A stretch of DNA of 64,000 nt from Macquaria australasica (GCA_005408345.1 SEMN01000174.1:248001-312000); one strand, 5' to 3'; numbered from the stretch's first letter, positions 44,818 to 58,338 are shown. Numbers and translations are program-made. The notes: generated by a model not told the origin, from the letters alone.

Positions 44818-45275
44818 CAGTCAGTCGACCACTTTGGTTGAGACTGAAATATCTCAACAATTATTTGATGGATTGCCATTAAATGTTGTCATTCATGGTC
44901 CCCAGATGATGAATCCAAACTTTAGTGATCTCCTGACTTACAGGTCAAACTTTTCACTTATTCAGTAAAATATCTCAAAATCTAGCAACTGGATAGATTG
45001 GCACAAGATTTCTTACTGACATTTCTGGTTCCCTTCCATAATGACTTTGGTGATCCTTTAACTTTTGTTCTGACACCATCATCAAGTCAAAATAATTTCA
45101 GTTTGTCCAATACTTTGGTTCATGACCAAATACCTGCAAAGTTAGCAAATTAATTAATAATCAGCAAATGTTAGCAAGCTAACACATTAAACCTTGATGG
45201 TGAACATGGTAAACATTATACCTGCTAAACATGGCATGTTAGCATTGTCACCGCTGTGTGGAGACTCTTGTAGTA
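44818..45275 (+). repeat. Abundant 'ttagcatgc' repeat family, copy
   Basis: Words ACCACTTTGGTTGAGACTGA, CAGTTTGTCCAATACTTTGG and GTAAACATTATACCTGCTAA in family order; diverged. Confidence 0.75.
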
Positions 45276-48200
45276 AAATAAACAGATACAAATACAGATA
45301 GTGGCTTTGTGTTACACCCCTACTGGCCACCATACACTCTGAATGTGAGCCAATCAAAACCAAACTTACTGTAACTTAGCATCTAAACCTCTGCAAACTC
45401 TTCCTCCTGTTTCTCCATTTGCCAGTGGGTTAATAGCAATTCTGACTTAGCCAGTGTGCATGTGTGTGGGCAAGCTTCTGCAATGCTGTGTTGCACTTCA
45501 TGGTGAGAAAGACTCTTGATCCTCTGAATAAGCATGGAAGGATAGAAAGCAAGAGCAGCTCATACTGAGATACACCGCCACACAGAAAGCCTGCACTAAT
45601 GATGCCTGATTGGCTATAGCAAAAAGATGCAACCATAACTGTATGTGGAGAAATTATATCATCTTTCCAGCAGGGAAACTGAAGTATATATTGTGCTTGA
45701 AGAAACCAGCCAGAGAAAAAAATGCCTTACAGATACACAGATGTGAACATCAAATTGCATCAATATCAAGGCTGGAAGAGTGGAGGCCTCTGGGTCCTGC
45801 GGGGATTCAAAGAGACTGTTTTAGTAGCAAAAGGAAAACAAACATTCTCCTTGTGAGCAAGGCAATGCACCAAGAGCTCAAAATAGAGACATCATTCCAT
45901 ATCCCCCCTATTTCACACACACTAAAAGATGCAGTTAGGGCTCTGCAGTGTTTCTGCAAACTGATTAAAGTTTAAAATGTTTTGATGAAGCAGGAATTCA
46001 AAGTTGACCAAAGAGTGCCAAAGCTGTCTTTCTCAGTTACAGTATCCTACCCCAGCGTGTTTCTATCTGTTGGCTGCAGGGTTTGGGGTCTTACAGAGCT
46101 CACTGTGCTTAATCGAACATGCTAAGTGAGGCAGTCACACCAGAAAATCCTGTAACTACACAATGCCTACGCTGCAGTCTTACTGCAGTCAAACCCTTTC
46201 TATTTTCCACTAAACAACTCTATTTTGAGTATTTGTCCAGTTTTAGTTTTCCTTTAGGGCATATTTATTGTTGTTGTTTTATGGTTTATCATAAATAGTT
46301 TGTCAGAAATGTGTTTGTGTGAATGTAACAAAGTCTTGAAATCTCTAATTTTCCATGTTAAGTTAAAAAGAAAATCTGAGGAAATTACTGTAGAACTACA
46401 AGTTATACATCTGTAGTCTGAAAGGAGTAAACTGGTACAGTTGTCTGTTAATTACCCAGCACAGTGTTTTTCTGGTTTTCATACTTGTAAGTATTTGCAT
46501 GAGATATTTTAGTAGTACAAGTATGTTACTGTCACTGTGGGTGTGGTGTGTCTGATTGTTGTATTATTCCAATGTGTGCACGTTTGGCTAATGTATTATC
46601 ATCTGTCACAGCTACATACAACTGGCAAGTCTCTCGTATATAACACGTGGATTGGACACCCAAACTGAGTTAGCAATAGAAAAGCAATAAAAGCTAATAA
46701 GACTTTTTTATGATTTTGTAAGTTAGATTAAATCATTTAAAATCTACTGTAGTGTTCTTTTAGCTTTTTTGTTTGCAGCTTACATTAGAGCAGACAAGCA
46801 CACTGTCTAATTCAATCCTTACACTTTCGTCTTGTGTTTTTGGAAAAGCTAAAAAAAGATACAACTCTCTATATCTCTCTTATTTGAGTCCCAGGCACAC
46901 TGCTTCAACATGTAGAAAAATCCAAAGCTGGACAGACCTGCCGTACCTACCTTGTACTCGGATACTTCGGTTAGTACACTTCCATGTAGTACACTGTGTA
47001 CACTATGTACTTACTAGCGTAGTGCGTGAATTTTGAGAGGGTAGTGTTGTCTCAAATCGAACACGGCCGTTGTGCACTTACCGGAAACGACGATCGCAAC
47101 ATTTGACGACTTCTTCTTCTTCTTTTTAATGATGAATAGCAACCAGGTGGAGCATTATTGCCAACCTTTGACTGCCATTGTTGCCTGCCAACATGTCTTC
47201 TGGCTTATTTGCTCACTTGACTTCAATTGAATTTTATTAAAAATGAACATGCTTCTATTTTTAGTGCGGTGTTCACCGTAACAATCGCAACCGCCATTTT
47301 CATAGGTTGGTGGTCCCTCCCCGTTCGCGACGTAGCCAAGATGGCGACCATTGAGGGTGAGAAGTGTGCAGAGTTCCACAGTCAACTTTTTGACCATTAT
47401 GAGCACACTATCCACGTACTCATAGTGCATTTTGCCGTTGAAGTACGGATGAACGCGAACTGAGACACAGTTCTAGTTATGGTTGCTAAGCTATGATTGG
47501 ACAGTCGCTGTATGGGGCCGTTGTTTATAGCAAACATAATGTCACATGCTGCTGACAGTCATGAAATTCTCCTGCCCTCATAGAGACCTTAGGATTTTAT
47601 TCTGTTTGAAGCTACCTGTGTTGACAGCATACAGATCCACACAGATGAGGTTCTGTTAAATGTGACCAAAAAATGGCATCTGACTGAGAGAAAGCACAAA
47701 CAGACAGAGCTAGTGCTTAAGCAAATGATTTAAATGAGTAATTACAATGCACCATTTAGGTAAAACATAGGCACTCACCTGGACTTAATTTCACAACAAC
47801 TGTTATCGGGGCTAATTGATACCTGCTGCAAATGTAATCAGCAGGAGCAGAGTGGAGGTCTAATTGTCAGATGTCAGATGCCACAAAGAGTACAAAGAAA
47901 AAACATAAAAACACAGAGAGCACAGACTTGAATCCTTATTTCTCATATTTTACCTCATCCATCCCTTCACTAATTCCAGCCCAAATACCACAGTTTATTT
48001 TACACTGTTAAAAGTTAAGGTCAATTTTAAGGCAAAGGAGCTGGCCCTAACTTTGAAAATATAGTCTGTGGTAGATATTCACAGATATTTTAGAGGTTGA
48101 ATCTTTCTGACAGCAAGGCAATGCGATAAACCCCCAATACTGTAGATAAGACGTTAACATTAACCTCTATCTGCTAATATTACACTCGCAGTGCAAGTAG

Positions 48201-49049
48201 ATATGGCTGGAATAAAGATTGGAATTATTTACACAAAGTGAAACATCAAAACACTTTGCCAATTAGAGAGCCAACAGGTGCAGATGGGCGGTAAAGGTCA
48301 TTTTTGATGTGATTATGTCTTAACATTCATGTTCCCATCATCAAAAAGCCTCGGTCCCTCAATCGGTATTCCATCTAGCAACGGCGCAGCAAATCAACCA
48401 ATCACAATTAGCATACGAGTCGTTAGGCTCATGAAAGCGCATGTTTCATCTTGTTCCTCTGTCGCTGTTAATATGAAAGCTCCCGCTGTAAAGCGCTAAC
48501 TTTTGCTAAAGGTATGACTGAGCAGGATGTTAATGAGCACAAGATGGTTTGCCTTCTTGTGGCTGTTGTAAAAGCATCAGGCCTCTGCACTCAGTCTGTC
48601 TTCCAACACCTCGGCTCTTCCTCTATGAAAGATGGCAGATCTAATGGGAGCCAATATGGGCCAATGGTTAATGCATGAGAGACGGTACTTTAGACTAATG
48701 GCAGCTGCAAAGTGCAAAATCAGGCCATATGAGGAGAAAGAGCAGTAAGAGGTAAAAAAAGTGAGGGAGAGGGAAAGAAATGACAGTGAAAGTGATTGAA
48801 AAAGAATGATAGACAGCAGGAAAAAAAGAGTGACCAGAGATGATGTGTGGGCAACGGTGGATTGTGAATGCGGTGGGCCAAACTGGGGCACAGTTTTCAT
48901 CAATAAACAGCTGCTATTTGTAACTCTAAATAGCCTACATCCACGGACAGATTATAAGACAATAAGCTCCTGGACACAGGCATATAAAAAGCCTCCACCC
49001 CTCCCACATAAGAGCAAGACCCCCCATACTGAAAGACTGAAAAACCTTT
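45276..49049. other. Gene-free stretch
   Basis: No gene recognised. Bases 46960-47470 look like a further non-autonomous element (TAGTACAC words near the left, GTGCTCATAATGG-type words inverted near the right), but the ends are too worn to define. Confidence 0.35.
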
Positions 49050-49115
49050 TATGTCTCTTTGTGGTTGTTTTGTCTCTTTTTAGTTGTTTTGTGTCTCTTT
49101 GTAGTCATTTGATTG
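49050..49115. repeat. Degenerate tandem repeat 'gtctctttgtggttgtttt'
   Basis: Three diverged units of about 20 bases: TGTCTCTTTGTGGTTGTTT, TGTCTCTTTTTAGTTGTTT, TGTCTCTTTGTAGTCATTT. Confidence 0.7.
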
Positions 49116-49665
49116 ACTTTCCAACAAAAATGTTGAAATTGTGAAAATGTCCAGGGGCCCTTGGGTCAGTACCCAGTAGGCCTGTTCAGTAATGCATCCA
49201 TGATACTAACAAGCCAACTACCTATCACCTTCTGGCTCTGGTAGGGGGGCGGCTCTGCTGTGTGTGGGGTGAAAGAAAGAGAGATGGGAAGACAGAGATA
49301 TTACGGTGATGTGATGTCAGTCCACTCCAGTTTCCCAGTTCTGCCCATATTCAAAGGTTTCAGGTTGCTCGGGGGTGAAAGGAGGTGCTGGTGGACTGTG
49401 TCACATCTACAGAGGTAACAGATAATAAGGAGTGGGTGTCTGACAGATGACCTGCATTAGAAACCGTGTTGCAGCCGTGTAGCCAGAAAAAGAGCGTGTG
49501 ATGGGAGTTGAGCGGGGGTGCAGGAAATATTCATGACTCACAAACCAAATGACTTTAAGGAAACCTTTTTACACAGCAGCATTCATCAAGTGTTAATGAA
49601 CAGCTGAAAGGGTACAAATGCAAATGCAGGGACTGGGAATGGGAAATGAGAGAGACAGATGGAGA

Positions 49666-49718
49666 CAGAGAGCGAGAGAGAGAGAGAGAGAGGGGAAAAA
49701 GAGAGAGAGAGAGAGAAA
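49666..49718. repeat. GA dinucleotide tract
   Basis: Interrupted GA repeat of about 50 bases. Confidence 0.9.
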
Positions 49719-50879
49719 ACTATCATCGCTGTGATGAATGAGGGTGGTGGCAGAAGCCCTCAGGCGATCACTCAGTCACTGAGACAGGCTTCTGTGGCCC
49801 TAACTTCATTATCATGACACAGTCACATCAACACACTCCTTCAGATAAGAGCACGGCAGAACTCGGCTCTAGAAAAGGATCAGTTAAACTGGTCGGGGTT
49901 CAGTGGCTTGTCACAGATAGAGAGGATGGCTTGGTTCTACTCAGGCTTTAGAAGCCTGTCAAGGCTTCCGGTTCATTCTTTGGATATTTTGACATACTGC
50001 ATGTCAGGGTTATACTGATATTGCCAAAAAAAAAAAAAAGATAAAAAATGTCAGAAATGATGATCATGTCTTATAAATAATGTAGTGAAGAATTTGCATG
50101 TATCGCGGGGCTTTGCAGTGAGTTTTGTGTGGAGGAAACCTAACCAGAAACAGCCTTTATGTCGCTCACCTCAAAGCCACCAGACTCCACTGTCAAAAAC
50201 ACTAATTTTACCTCGCAGATCGTAAAACACACTTCAAACTCAACAGAAACAAAATAAAACTCACCAAAACCACCTATATATAGTCTACGGGCTCAGCGAT
50301 AGAACAATAAAGATAATTATCTCAATAGAATTATCCTTGATAGAAATATAACAAATGTTCGATAAATGTTTGATATAATTAAACCACCAATACACCAGGA
50401 GAGGGGAGCGTTAATGCACCTTAAATGCTAGTTGCCACCCGCCATTAAACAGAAGAAGACGAACAGCCAAACACAGTGGCTACAGGCTTGTAGATGGAGC
50501 GGAATCAAAATAATAGCGGTAAGCAAAATGAGCGACAGCGGAGGTAACACGGCTCCAATGACCAGCTCGAAGCAGGACGAAGCCATCGTTAGTCTGACAA
50601 AAAACAGAGCAGTGTGCACTGCAAACTGTGCTGAAGACACGTGCCAGCTAAGACGGGAAACACCATGAACCTGTTTCATCATTTGAAACAATATCACCCG
50701 TTAGAACACGCCAAAAGTGCTCAATACAAAACCCACAGTTCAACCACTAATGAATGAGTCCTTTTATCAGTTCAAATCTCCACAAGACTTCATATCTTAA
50801 CAAAAACCTCTTCTTCGTACGGAGCCCCTCTGGGGTCAGCTTAGAAAAAAAAAAGCCATGTGTAAATCTGTACTCTCTG

Positions 50880-51066
50880 TTTACGGATCTGCGCGCACAG
50901 TTCTCGGATTCATAATCCGTGCCCATGGATTTGTAAACCGTGCGCACAAGAAGTCGTTTGCAAATCCGTGGGCATGGATTATCAATCCGAGGGCACAGTT
51001 TATAAAGTTAATTTATAACGGATTCATAATCCGTGCCTACAGAATTGTAAACCGTGCCCTCAGATA
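50880..51066. repeat. Diverged tandem/inverted array of a 21-bp 'GGATTnnnAATCCGTGCCC' unit
   Basis: About eight units: GGATTCATAATCCGTGCCCA, GGATTTGTAAACCGTGCGCA, TTTGCAAATCCGTGGGCA, GGATTATCAATCCGAGGGCA, GGATTCATAATCCGTGCCTA, GAATTGTAAACCGTGCCCTC. Each unit is itself partly palindromic (GGATT...AATCC). An open reading that runs through it simply reflects the repeat. No known function. Confidence 0.75.
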
Positions 51067-53345
51067 CTAGCATTTTTTCTACTAGGTCAGTAAGTAACTA
51101 AACCTGCATAGTTATTAATACTACCAGATGCCTATAGCACTGAGATTGGGGTTTCTCGTTGAAATTCTTAAGGTTGTTTCTTTCTTTGGACAGTAATGTT
51201 AGCCAGGCTGCTAGCTGTAGTTATTTGTTTGCACAAAGCAATACTCAAACTATGTTATTACTCAGTATAAAATCATGATAATTTCACTTTACCTCTTCAG
51301 TGAACATGCTTCTTTCTTCTCTGCCTTGCACCTGCGTCTGCACCGCTGCACATCTAGAGTTTCAGTGTCGCCTATTTTTTCTGTGTGACGTGTGCAGTTC
51401 TCAGCAAAATTAGACAGTGAAAATGATCTGTTGATCCATACATCAAACCAGCAACATTATACCTTTCAGTTTCATTTTCAATGTCTAACTCCCCAGTTAC
51501 AATTACAAAGTTCTTAACATTTTTCTGTCTAAACTAAATATAAATGAAATTTATAATGAAATAAATTTATAATGCCGTCACGCGCCGCTCAGGTAGGTGT
51601 GGCTCGGGCATAATATCGCTTGGAAAAGCTAAGAGTTAAAATGTTGTCTATTGCCACTTTACAATACGCTAACCTTACTAAATGTGTCTTTCTGTTATGC
51701 GTTTTCCGTGTCCGGCAAAGTGGCAGATGGCCTGACGATTTTACCCGCCACTGCGACAATTTACCTGCATTTGGCAGGTGGTGGGTGCTAATTTCAGACC
51801 CTAATCATACTACCTTCTGGGTCTTAGGAGGTGCTCTGAGAATCAATGCCGGGATCCAGTTTACAAGGTGATACTTTTTATTTCTTATTGGCCAGGAGAC
51901 CACTCCGTGTTCCATATCAATCCATGTAGAACAGTTCCACTTGGCGTCCTTCAAAAAATCCAGTGCCAACAAACAAGGCTTTGCGCCTTGAGCCATGGTA
52001 TTTATCATAATTGGAATTCATATCCAGTTTTGTACCAGTTGTTTCATCTTTGTCAATTTTGTCCCTGGGTTAATTTTGCTTTACATTGATTCCCATCCTC
52101 CTGGGCGATTTGCAGCAATCTGTGTCTGATTACTCCCAGTTTGATTGATGAGGTGCTGTGGCCTCCTGCACCTTTGGTCTTACGGTGAAACAAACACAGG
52201 TAGTACTTTAAGATGTGAAGGCACCTCACGACATTTAAAGCTGTGACCACTTGTCTCAGAATCATCAGAAATTAACAGTCTGCTCATGGCCTGTGAAGTG
52301 TGCTTAACGTGGTCAACAGGGATGACTTGAAGAGGTTTTCAAAGGTTAATCAATGGGAAATGCAATCTTACTAATGCTTTGTGTTGCCTGTTTTTATAGT
52401 AGCATAACAAACATAAAGGTAATGAGGGGAATAGTTTCCATGGTGGCTAGCAAAACTGTAAATTGTGAGCCCAAAGATACATTTTGCAGTTAATTGAAAT
52501 GTGGGAGGTGGGAATATAAAAGGTCCATATCAAATATTTATGCTGTGAATTAGCCTCTTTTCAAATGTGAATGAGAACATTGCATAAAATATGCATGAGA
52601 GGATAGGTCATTAGGAAGCAACGTACACCATTTTTAGCTCACTGGGAAAAGAAAGTGAAAGAGAGAAACACAGAGCAAACAAGATATTAGAGGAAACTAA
52701 TAGTGTTGAACATAAAGATAAATTCAACATGCAGTGTATGTATTTATGTACATTCACAGACATAGTGTAGAGGACCTACAGAGTATTTACATGTGTTACA
52801 TTATATTTTGCTGTTATCTAACCTTCAAACAGAGGTGGTGATGAGAGTAGATTTCATTTACACACACCCATCATTGATTTCTGAGGATTCTTGATATGCA
52901 AGCGCCCTGACTAATAACAGAAATGACTGGATGTGAAAAAACTGCCCCCCAAATTACTGACATCTGTGGAAAGCAAGAAAAGGTTATCTCAGAAAATGTA
53001 ATCGTCATAAAGCCAATGAGCCGTTCAAACTGCACAGCTCACTGGCTGGGGAGAGCCAGGTCGAAATGTATTGCCAGCATTTAGAGCAGGTGTTGTTTGT
53101 AAATGCTTAGAAAATTAAAGCACTTTAAGTAATGCAGGGACTGCAACGGGTGCTGTGTGCACAGTGAAAAGGACTGCAAGTGTGCTCTCTATGGTCTAAT
53201 ATTCAAAGATCTACAGTTTAATTTTAGATTTGCCTGTTAAAACAAATAGATTAAAGGATAAAACAAGAGTAATTCATGATATAATTATACAACGGCTGCT
53301 ACAAGAGGACCCTAAATCCTGCTCTTAAAAAGAAAACAAAACTAA

Positions 53346-53979
53346 GGGCCCTATTTTTGTGCCGGTGCAACGACAGATATGTTGATGAATCTGTAGCCTC
53401 TGCTACACGCGCGGCCGTCCACTGCGTTAACATTCATTAAAATCACATGCAAATGACACCAGGCTGCTACACATAACCACACACACCTGTACACACTTCA
53501 GACTGGTCGGTTATAACTCGGTATTGTGTGGGAGACATCCGATTACCGGACCTCATTAATCCTGTGTCTGCAGCCTCCTTTCCAACTTTCTTTTTAGCAA
53601 AAGTGGCGTTTCATGTTTTATCGTTGAAATGCGTAATAGTGCAAACGCTGAAGATTCACATCCTGCTGTTCTGCACCATCCAGACAATTTGATTTCCTGA
53701 AGAATGGTCTTTCCATGTTGACGTCATGCGTCACTGTGAATGGCACAGCAGTTTAAGAGCGATGAAACCAGTGATGTGACTGTTTGAGAGTGTATTTATT
53801 AATCACCACACCCTCCGATCTATATTCCACTTCATCCTGCCCTTTTGCACTTTGTGCTGCTGCACATACATGAACCAAAATAGCAGGTGCACTTGGAGAC
53901 TGCCACATAGTCCATGTGCTCAAAACCTAGTGCTTTGCTGTTATTGTTGCGCTTGATTGATTAAAAAAGGGCCCTCAGT
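53346..53979. mobile_element. Non-autonomous DNA transposon with AGGGCCCT ends (hAT-like)
   Basis: The left end AGGGCCCTATTTTTG is mirrored at the right as AAAAAAGGGCCCT. Elements opening AGGGCCCTATTTT are frequent in fish and are usually placed with hAT elements. No open frame inside. Confidence 0.55.
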
Positions 53980-54004
53980 AGAGTCTGAGGGCCCTTTTTT
54001 AATC
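53959..54004. repeat. Perfect 20-bp hairpin
   Basis: GATTAAAAAAGGGCCCTCAG, a six-base loop TAGAGT, then the exact inverse CTGAGGGCCCTTTTTTAATC. It sits at the right end of the AGGGCCCT element. Confidence 0.95.
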
Positions 54005-54034
54005 GATACTAGCCACTCTAGGGACTCTGAGGCA

Positions 54035-55042
54035 ATATTTAGGCAAAACAGTGCTTTGAGCTACATGCTAATGTATGCCAACATGCTCACAATGACAATG
54101 CTAACATGCTTTTGTTAAGCCATGGCTGTACTAATAGAGTGTATTCATTTTTAACCCATGAAGGTTTTACATTTGCAAAACTTTCCCACAGTCTAGAATA
54201 GCTGTTTCTATATGGCAGTGATGCCATCCAAGTGTAAAGTCTATGGAGGGGGCAGGACCACGGGAGAAACACGAATGTGTATGTGCAGGGTGCTGCACAG
54301 TGCAGGCAAACCCAGAAGCCAGAAAATGTTTTTGGCCGATGCACTCGGCGAGCAATTTTCATTCAAATAAATGGGTGCCGTATACATTTTTTATAATTCA
54401 TCCATGTGTTAAGCAGGTATAATATTTACCATGTTCACGATCTTAGTTTAGCATGTTAGCATGCTAATATTTGCTAAATAGCTGTACACAAAGCACAGCT
54501 GAGGATGATTGGAATGCCATTAGTTTGCTCATATTTGGTCATAAACTAAAGTATTGAACGGATTGAAATTTTGACCTGATGATGATGCTGGAGGAAAAGT
54601 TAAATGAATAGTTCGACATTTTGACGAGATATAGATTAAAGGTGCAGAGATTACTGGTTCGAACCCATTGGCGAGCAGCAAGCAGGATAGTTGAAGCAGA
54701 AATCTTTTATTCTTCTATTAATTCTTCTATGAATTATTTAACATTTCCTTTTATTTATTTTTTTCACATACTTTTTGCGTGGCTGAGAAACAATTCAAAA
54801 GGCTTTTCTTCCTGCTTCTTGCAATCATTTTCCACCAATCAGGACATTGATAGCACCAAAACCGATTAATATGTCCTGCCAATCAGGACTGCATTATGCA
54901 GTTGCGTTACATATGTTAAGTGTCTAGTTACCTTTATGGATATCCCATGTCTGTTTACACTGATAGGCTAACAAAAATAACATTAATTTTGTAAAAAGAA
55001 AAAGAAAAGTGAAAATATTAAACAATAATAGGCTAATTAGGT

Positions 55043-55101
<59 letters not shown>

Positions 55102-55445
55102 TTGAAAGTCTGGCCCGAAAAATTCTGGCCTTTGGACATGTAGTTGATGACCCCTGCTTTATGCTAATTTGAGCTGACAAGCTGCCAGCAGTGGCTTCAT
55201 ATTTACCATACAGAGATGAGAGTGGTATCAATCTCTTCATCAAGAAACAAATAAGTGTATTTCCAAAATGTCAAACTATTCCTGTAATGAATCAGCAAAG
55301 TAATTACAATTCATTTTGAGGGAGACATGAACATCTGAACCAAATTTCATGGCAATCCATGTAATAGCTCTTGAGATATTTCAGTCTGGACCAAAGTGGT
55401 GGACCAACCTACCATCTGACATTGCCATCCCTACAGCTACACTGG
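54035..55445 (-). repeat. 'ttagcatgc' repeat family, inverted copy broken by two insertions
   Basis: Family sequence in reverse order occupies 54047-54115, 54410-54601 and 55326-55445. Foreign sequence of about 295 and 725 bases separates the three parts. The second insert contains the TA tract at 55044-55094. Confidence 0.65.
55044..55094. repeat. TA dinucleotide tract
   Basis: About 50 bases of uninterrupted TA. Confidence 0.95.
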
Positions 55446-55560
55446 GTCTTAAAAAGTGGAGGATAATCTCCACACAATCAGGTACTGTTCAAGATATGTG
55501 GCAAGTAAGACATAAAACAGTGATTACTTACATTAAGGTCACAACCCTGTGAATGGCAAT

Positions 55561-55720
55561 CCCAAGAGGTCTGAGGCACTCTGATGTGAGTTAAAAGTCT
55601 TTTATTAAAGCATTAGGGACCAATGTCTTTCAATTGCCCTTACAAAGAGTCTCTTGAGTCCAAACACAGTGGTTCACACAGGACTTTTAAGGTGCATCAG
55701 AGTGCCTCAGATCTCTTGGG
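55561..55720. mobile_element. 160-bp fold-back element
   Basis: Left arm 55561-55586 and right arm 55695-55720 are inverse copies over 26 bases with one mismatch (CCCAAGAGGTCTGAGGCACT against the inverse with A for the ninth base); pairing continues weakly inward over TTAAAAGTC. Whole unit could form one long hairpin. Confidence 0.75.
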
Positions 55721-56264
55721 CTTGCTGACAACAGGGTCATGGGCTAAATGTAAGCTGAGCAATCTTTGGTTTATCTCTACAATCCTGGTCTTAGTTCAAG
55801 GGATTTAACATTGTAGTTGATCTCAAATTTATATCAGAGGTCTGTAGAAGTGCTGAAAATAAATGATCGAGGGTCTTTAAAGCCCAGAACAATCCGCTTT
55901 GGCTAGGGAGACTTCATGAGACGTGATGTAATTGTGACTTGAATGTGATTTGACCTAATTCACAAGTGCACCTTGGATGTCATGACCTACAACATTAGGT
56001 TAAGGTTCTCAAAGTGAATTTCATGTTATGCATATTTGCAGATAAAAGTCTTGAGACTTTTCAGTCAAAGCAATGTTCATTCTAAGAGCTTATGCTTAAG
56101 GGGAAAATCCACTCTAAAATGTTAAAAAGCATTACATGTTTTCACATCTTGGAGCTGGCTTACAGCATGAAAATGTTGAAATAATATTCAGCACAGCTAA
56201 AATGCAGTTTATTAAGAGATCAGTTTACAGAAATCATCATTAGAAAATATCTTGTTGGGTCTCT

Positions 56265-56375
56265 GTAAATATAAAGAGTCGGTCTAGACCTGCTCTGTAT
56301 GAAAAAGTACCCTGAGATAACCTTGTTATGATATGGTTCTATATAAATAAAACTGAATTGAGCTGAATTGAAAAT
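56265..56375 (+). repeat. 3' tail of a fish LINE/SINE-type repeat
   Basis: GGGTCTCTGTAAATATAAAG, GTCTAGACCTGCTCT, TGAGATAAC and TATATAAATAAAACTGAAT are the typical closing words of a common fish retroposon tail. Confidence 0.6.
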
Positions 56376-56638
56376 TGAATCTATAATGAACACTCCCAAA
56401 TTAAAGCTGAAAGGTGGCACTTAAAAATTCTAATTGTAACACTGTGTGCTTCCACTTGCTTTGTATCCAGTAGTGTAGGCGCCCTCTCTCAGTAGCTAAA
56501 TGCTGCTGGTAGATGGATAACTTTGCCAGACTATGAGAGAGACACGTTGTTTAGCTCAGCATTCCCCATGCATGGATGTCATCCTCAGCCTCCTGCTCAG
56601 GTTCCTCTTTTCTCTTTGGTGCAGGACTTGTCATTGTT

Positions 56639-58241
56639 TCAGGTGTTATTTTCTCCATTTTGTATGAGTAAGAGTGCAGCATCCACACATTTCCACACCT
56701 TTGGCAACAGGAACTTTCCTTGAATCAACAGGGTCTGGAGTTTGGACTGGGGGACTGGCATGTCCTGAACCAGAACCTTGAGCTGCTTGTAGCTGACATA
56801 GTCATGATTCATGAGTATGCCAATGCAGCTGACAAAAGTCAGCACTGCCAGCTGGTCAGTCCTTGATAGTGCAGTCCTTAACAGGCACAGGAGTTCCCAG
56901 AACATGCCAAAACTCCCGTACCTCTCGAGGGTACGGGGGTATGCCAGGCCGCGCCTCTCAATTTCCAGGAATATGTCCCCTGTAAGTGAGGCTGCTTGAG
57001 TCTGCACAGAAGATGCTGAGATGAGTGCAGTGCTACATATTCATTGACCTTCACTGTGACCCTTTTAGTGTTTTTGTAATATTTGTAGTTGATGGCTGGG
57101 AAGAACTTTAGCTTTAGTTCCAGTATTCCCAGCAGAAGGCAGTGGGATACATCGTGGCCAGCATTCTTGGCCATTTGCCTAACCCTCCCAAAAAAGTCTT
57201 GGGTACCCAAAGGCATCTCTAGTGGCCATTTGGTCAACCAGTGCCTCAATGGTCATGAAACCCATCAATCCAGTTTGGTTGAAATTCTCATTGCTCCAAA
57301 GTGATCCAGTCCTTTGGAGCTTTCCACAGGTCTCCCAGCAGTGATCAACGCAGCACCAATGAGTAACGGTGCTGCACTGAAGGTCTCTGTCAGGGGGAAG
57401 ACCCGTATGATGTTCTTTTTAAGGACTTCATCCCTTGTCCTGTCGTCAAGTGGTGGCTTGAGCTGGCTCACATTCTCCATCTTGAATCTCAAATCATCCA
57501 TTTGATCCATATAGGACAATGCCCTGGAATACATGGCTTTCTGAGTTTGATGGTGGGCAAGGCCCTATGTTGTGATTACACCACTCACTGGATGTTTGTA
57601 TGGCATTTAGATGTGTACATGTGGTGACACCACATAGAGCTGCAGAAATCGAAGTTTGCCAGGATGGGTTGTTTCACATCCATGGCCTTGTTGTCCAAAC
57701 TTGTTTGGAAGTTGGCAGCTTCGTAGATGGACAACACTGTGAACAGGTGTCCCACCCACCCAGCAAGGTCCTGTAGACCATATCTTGACAACATGTGGAT
57801 GTTGGGGTCCTTTGCTGCCACAGTGCATGCAGCATGTATTGACATTGAGGTCACATGCTCCATGTCAAGGCAGTCCAATGCCACTGGTGCCTCATCCTTT
57901 TGGCCAAACTTGACCAGAGTGACTATAATGTTCAGATTATCATCGGTACTATGTGCATGTGTGATTACTGTGTCCAACAACTACAAAATGATTGCCAGGT
58001 CCCGTTGGAGGACATTCATTTTTGCAGTGTTGGCCAAACACTGCTTTTGCACAGTGGGTCTTTGGATGTCTGCAGTATCCAACACCATCAGCTGCATCCA
58101 TAACAGGGTTGTGACTTCATTTAATAAAGTTTTTGCCATTTCCTTATATCTGTACAGGTTTGACAGATTAGGGCTGGTGGTGCTGCAGTCATGTTCAGAA
58201 TGTAGCCACCGTGCACAGAGGCTATTACATACCCTAAGCAA
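56639..58241 (-). pseudogene. Unidentified intronless coding relic, about 1.6 kb
   Basis: On the minus strand a chain of open readings follows in order with little gap and changing frame: 57981-58241 (MAKTLLNEVTTLLW), 57585-57980 (DNLNIIVTLVKFGQKDEAPV), 57265-57534 (PPLDDRTRDEVLKKNIIRVF), 56878-57249 (DFFGRVRQMAKNAGHDVSHC, then FFPAINYKYYKN), 56639-57007 (AVLTFVSCIGILMNHDYVSY). Composition is protein-like and unlike neighbouring DNA, but no single frame is open throughout. I do not recognise the family. It may be a retrocopy of a host gene or part of a large mobile or virus-derived element. Not functional as it stands. Confidence 0.55.
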
Positions 58242-58338
58242 TTTTTGATCGCCTTCAAGCCGCCATCAGTGAATGCTGCCAGGTTTACATGTTTTTTTAT
58301 TGTGTGATACTGACAAACAAGCTTGTGATAGTCCTATC

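Noticed and set aside
51805..52008. Minus-strand reading with CLLALDFLKDA, reminiscent of a retrotransposon protease segment
   Set aside because: The resemblance is a few residues only; no catalytic DTG or reverse transcriptase lies nearby.
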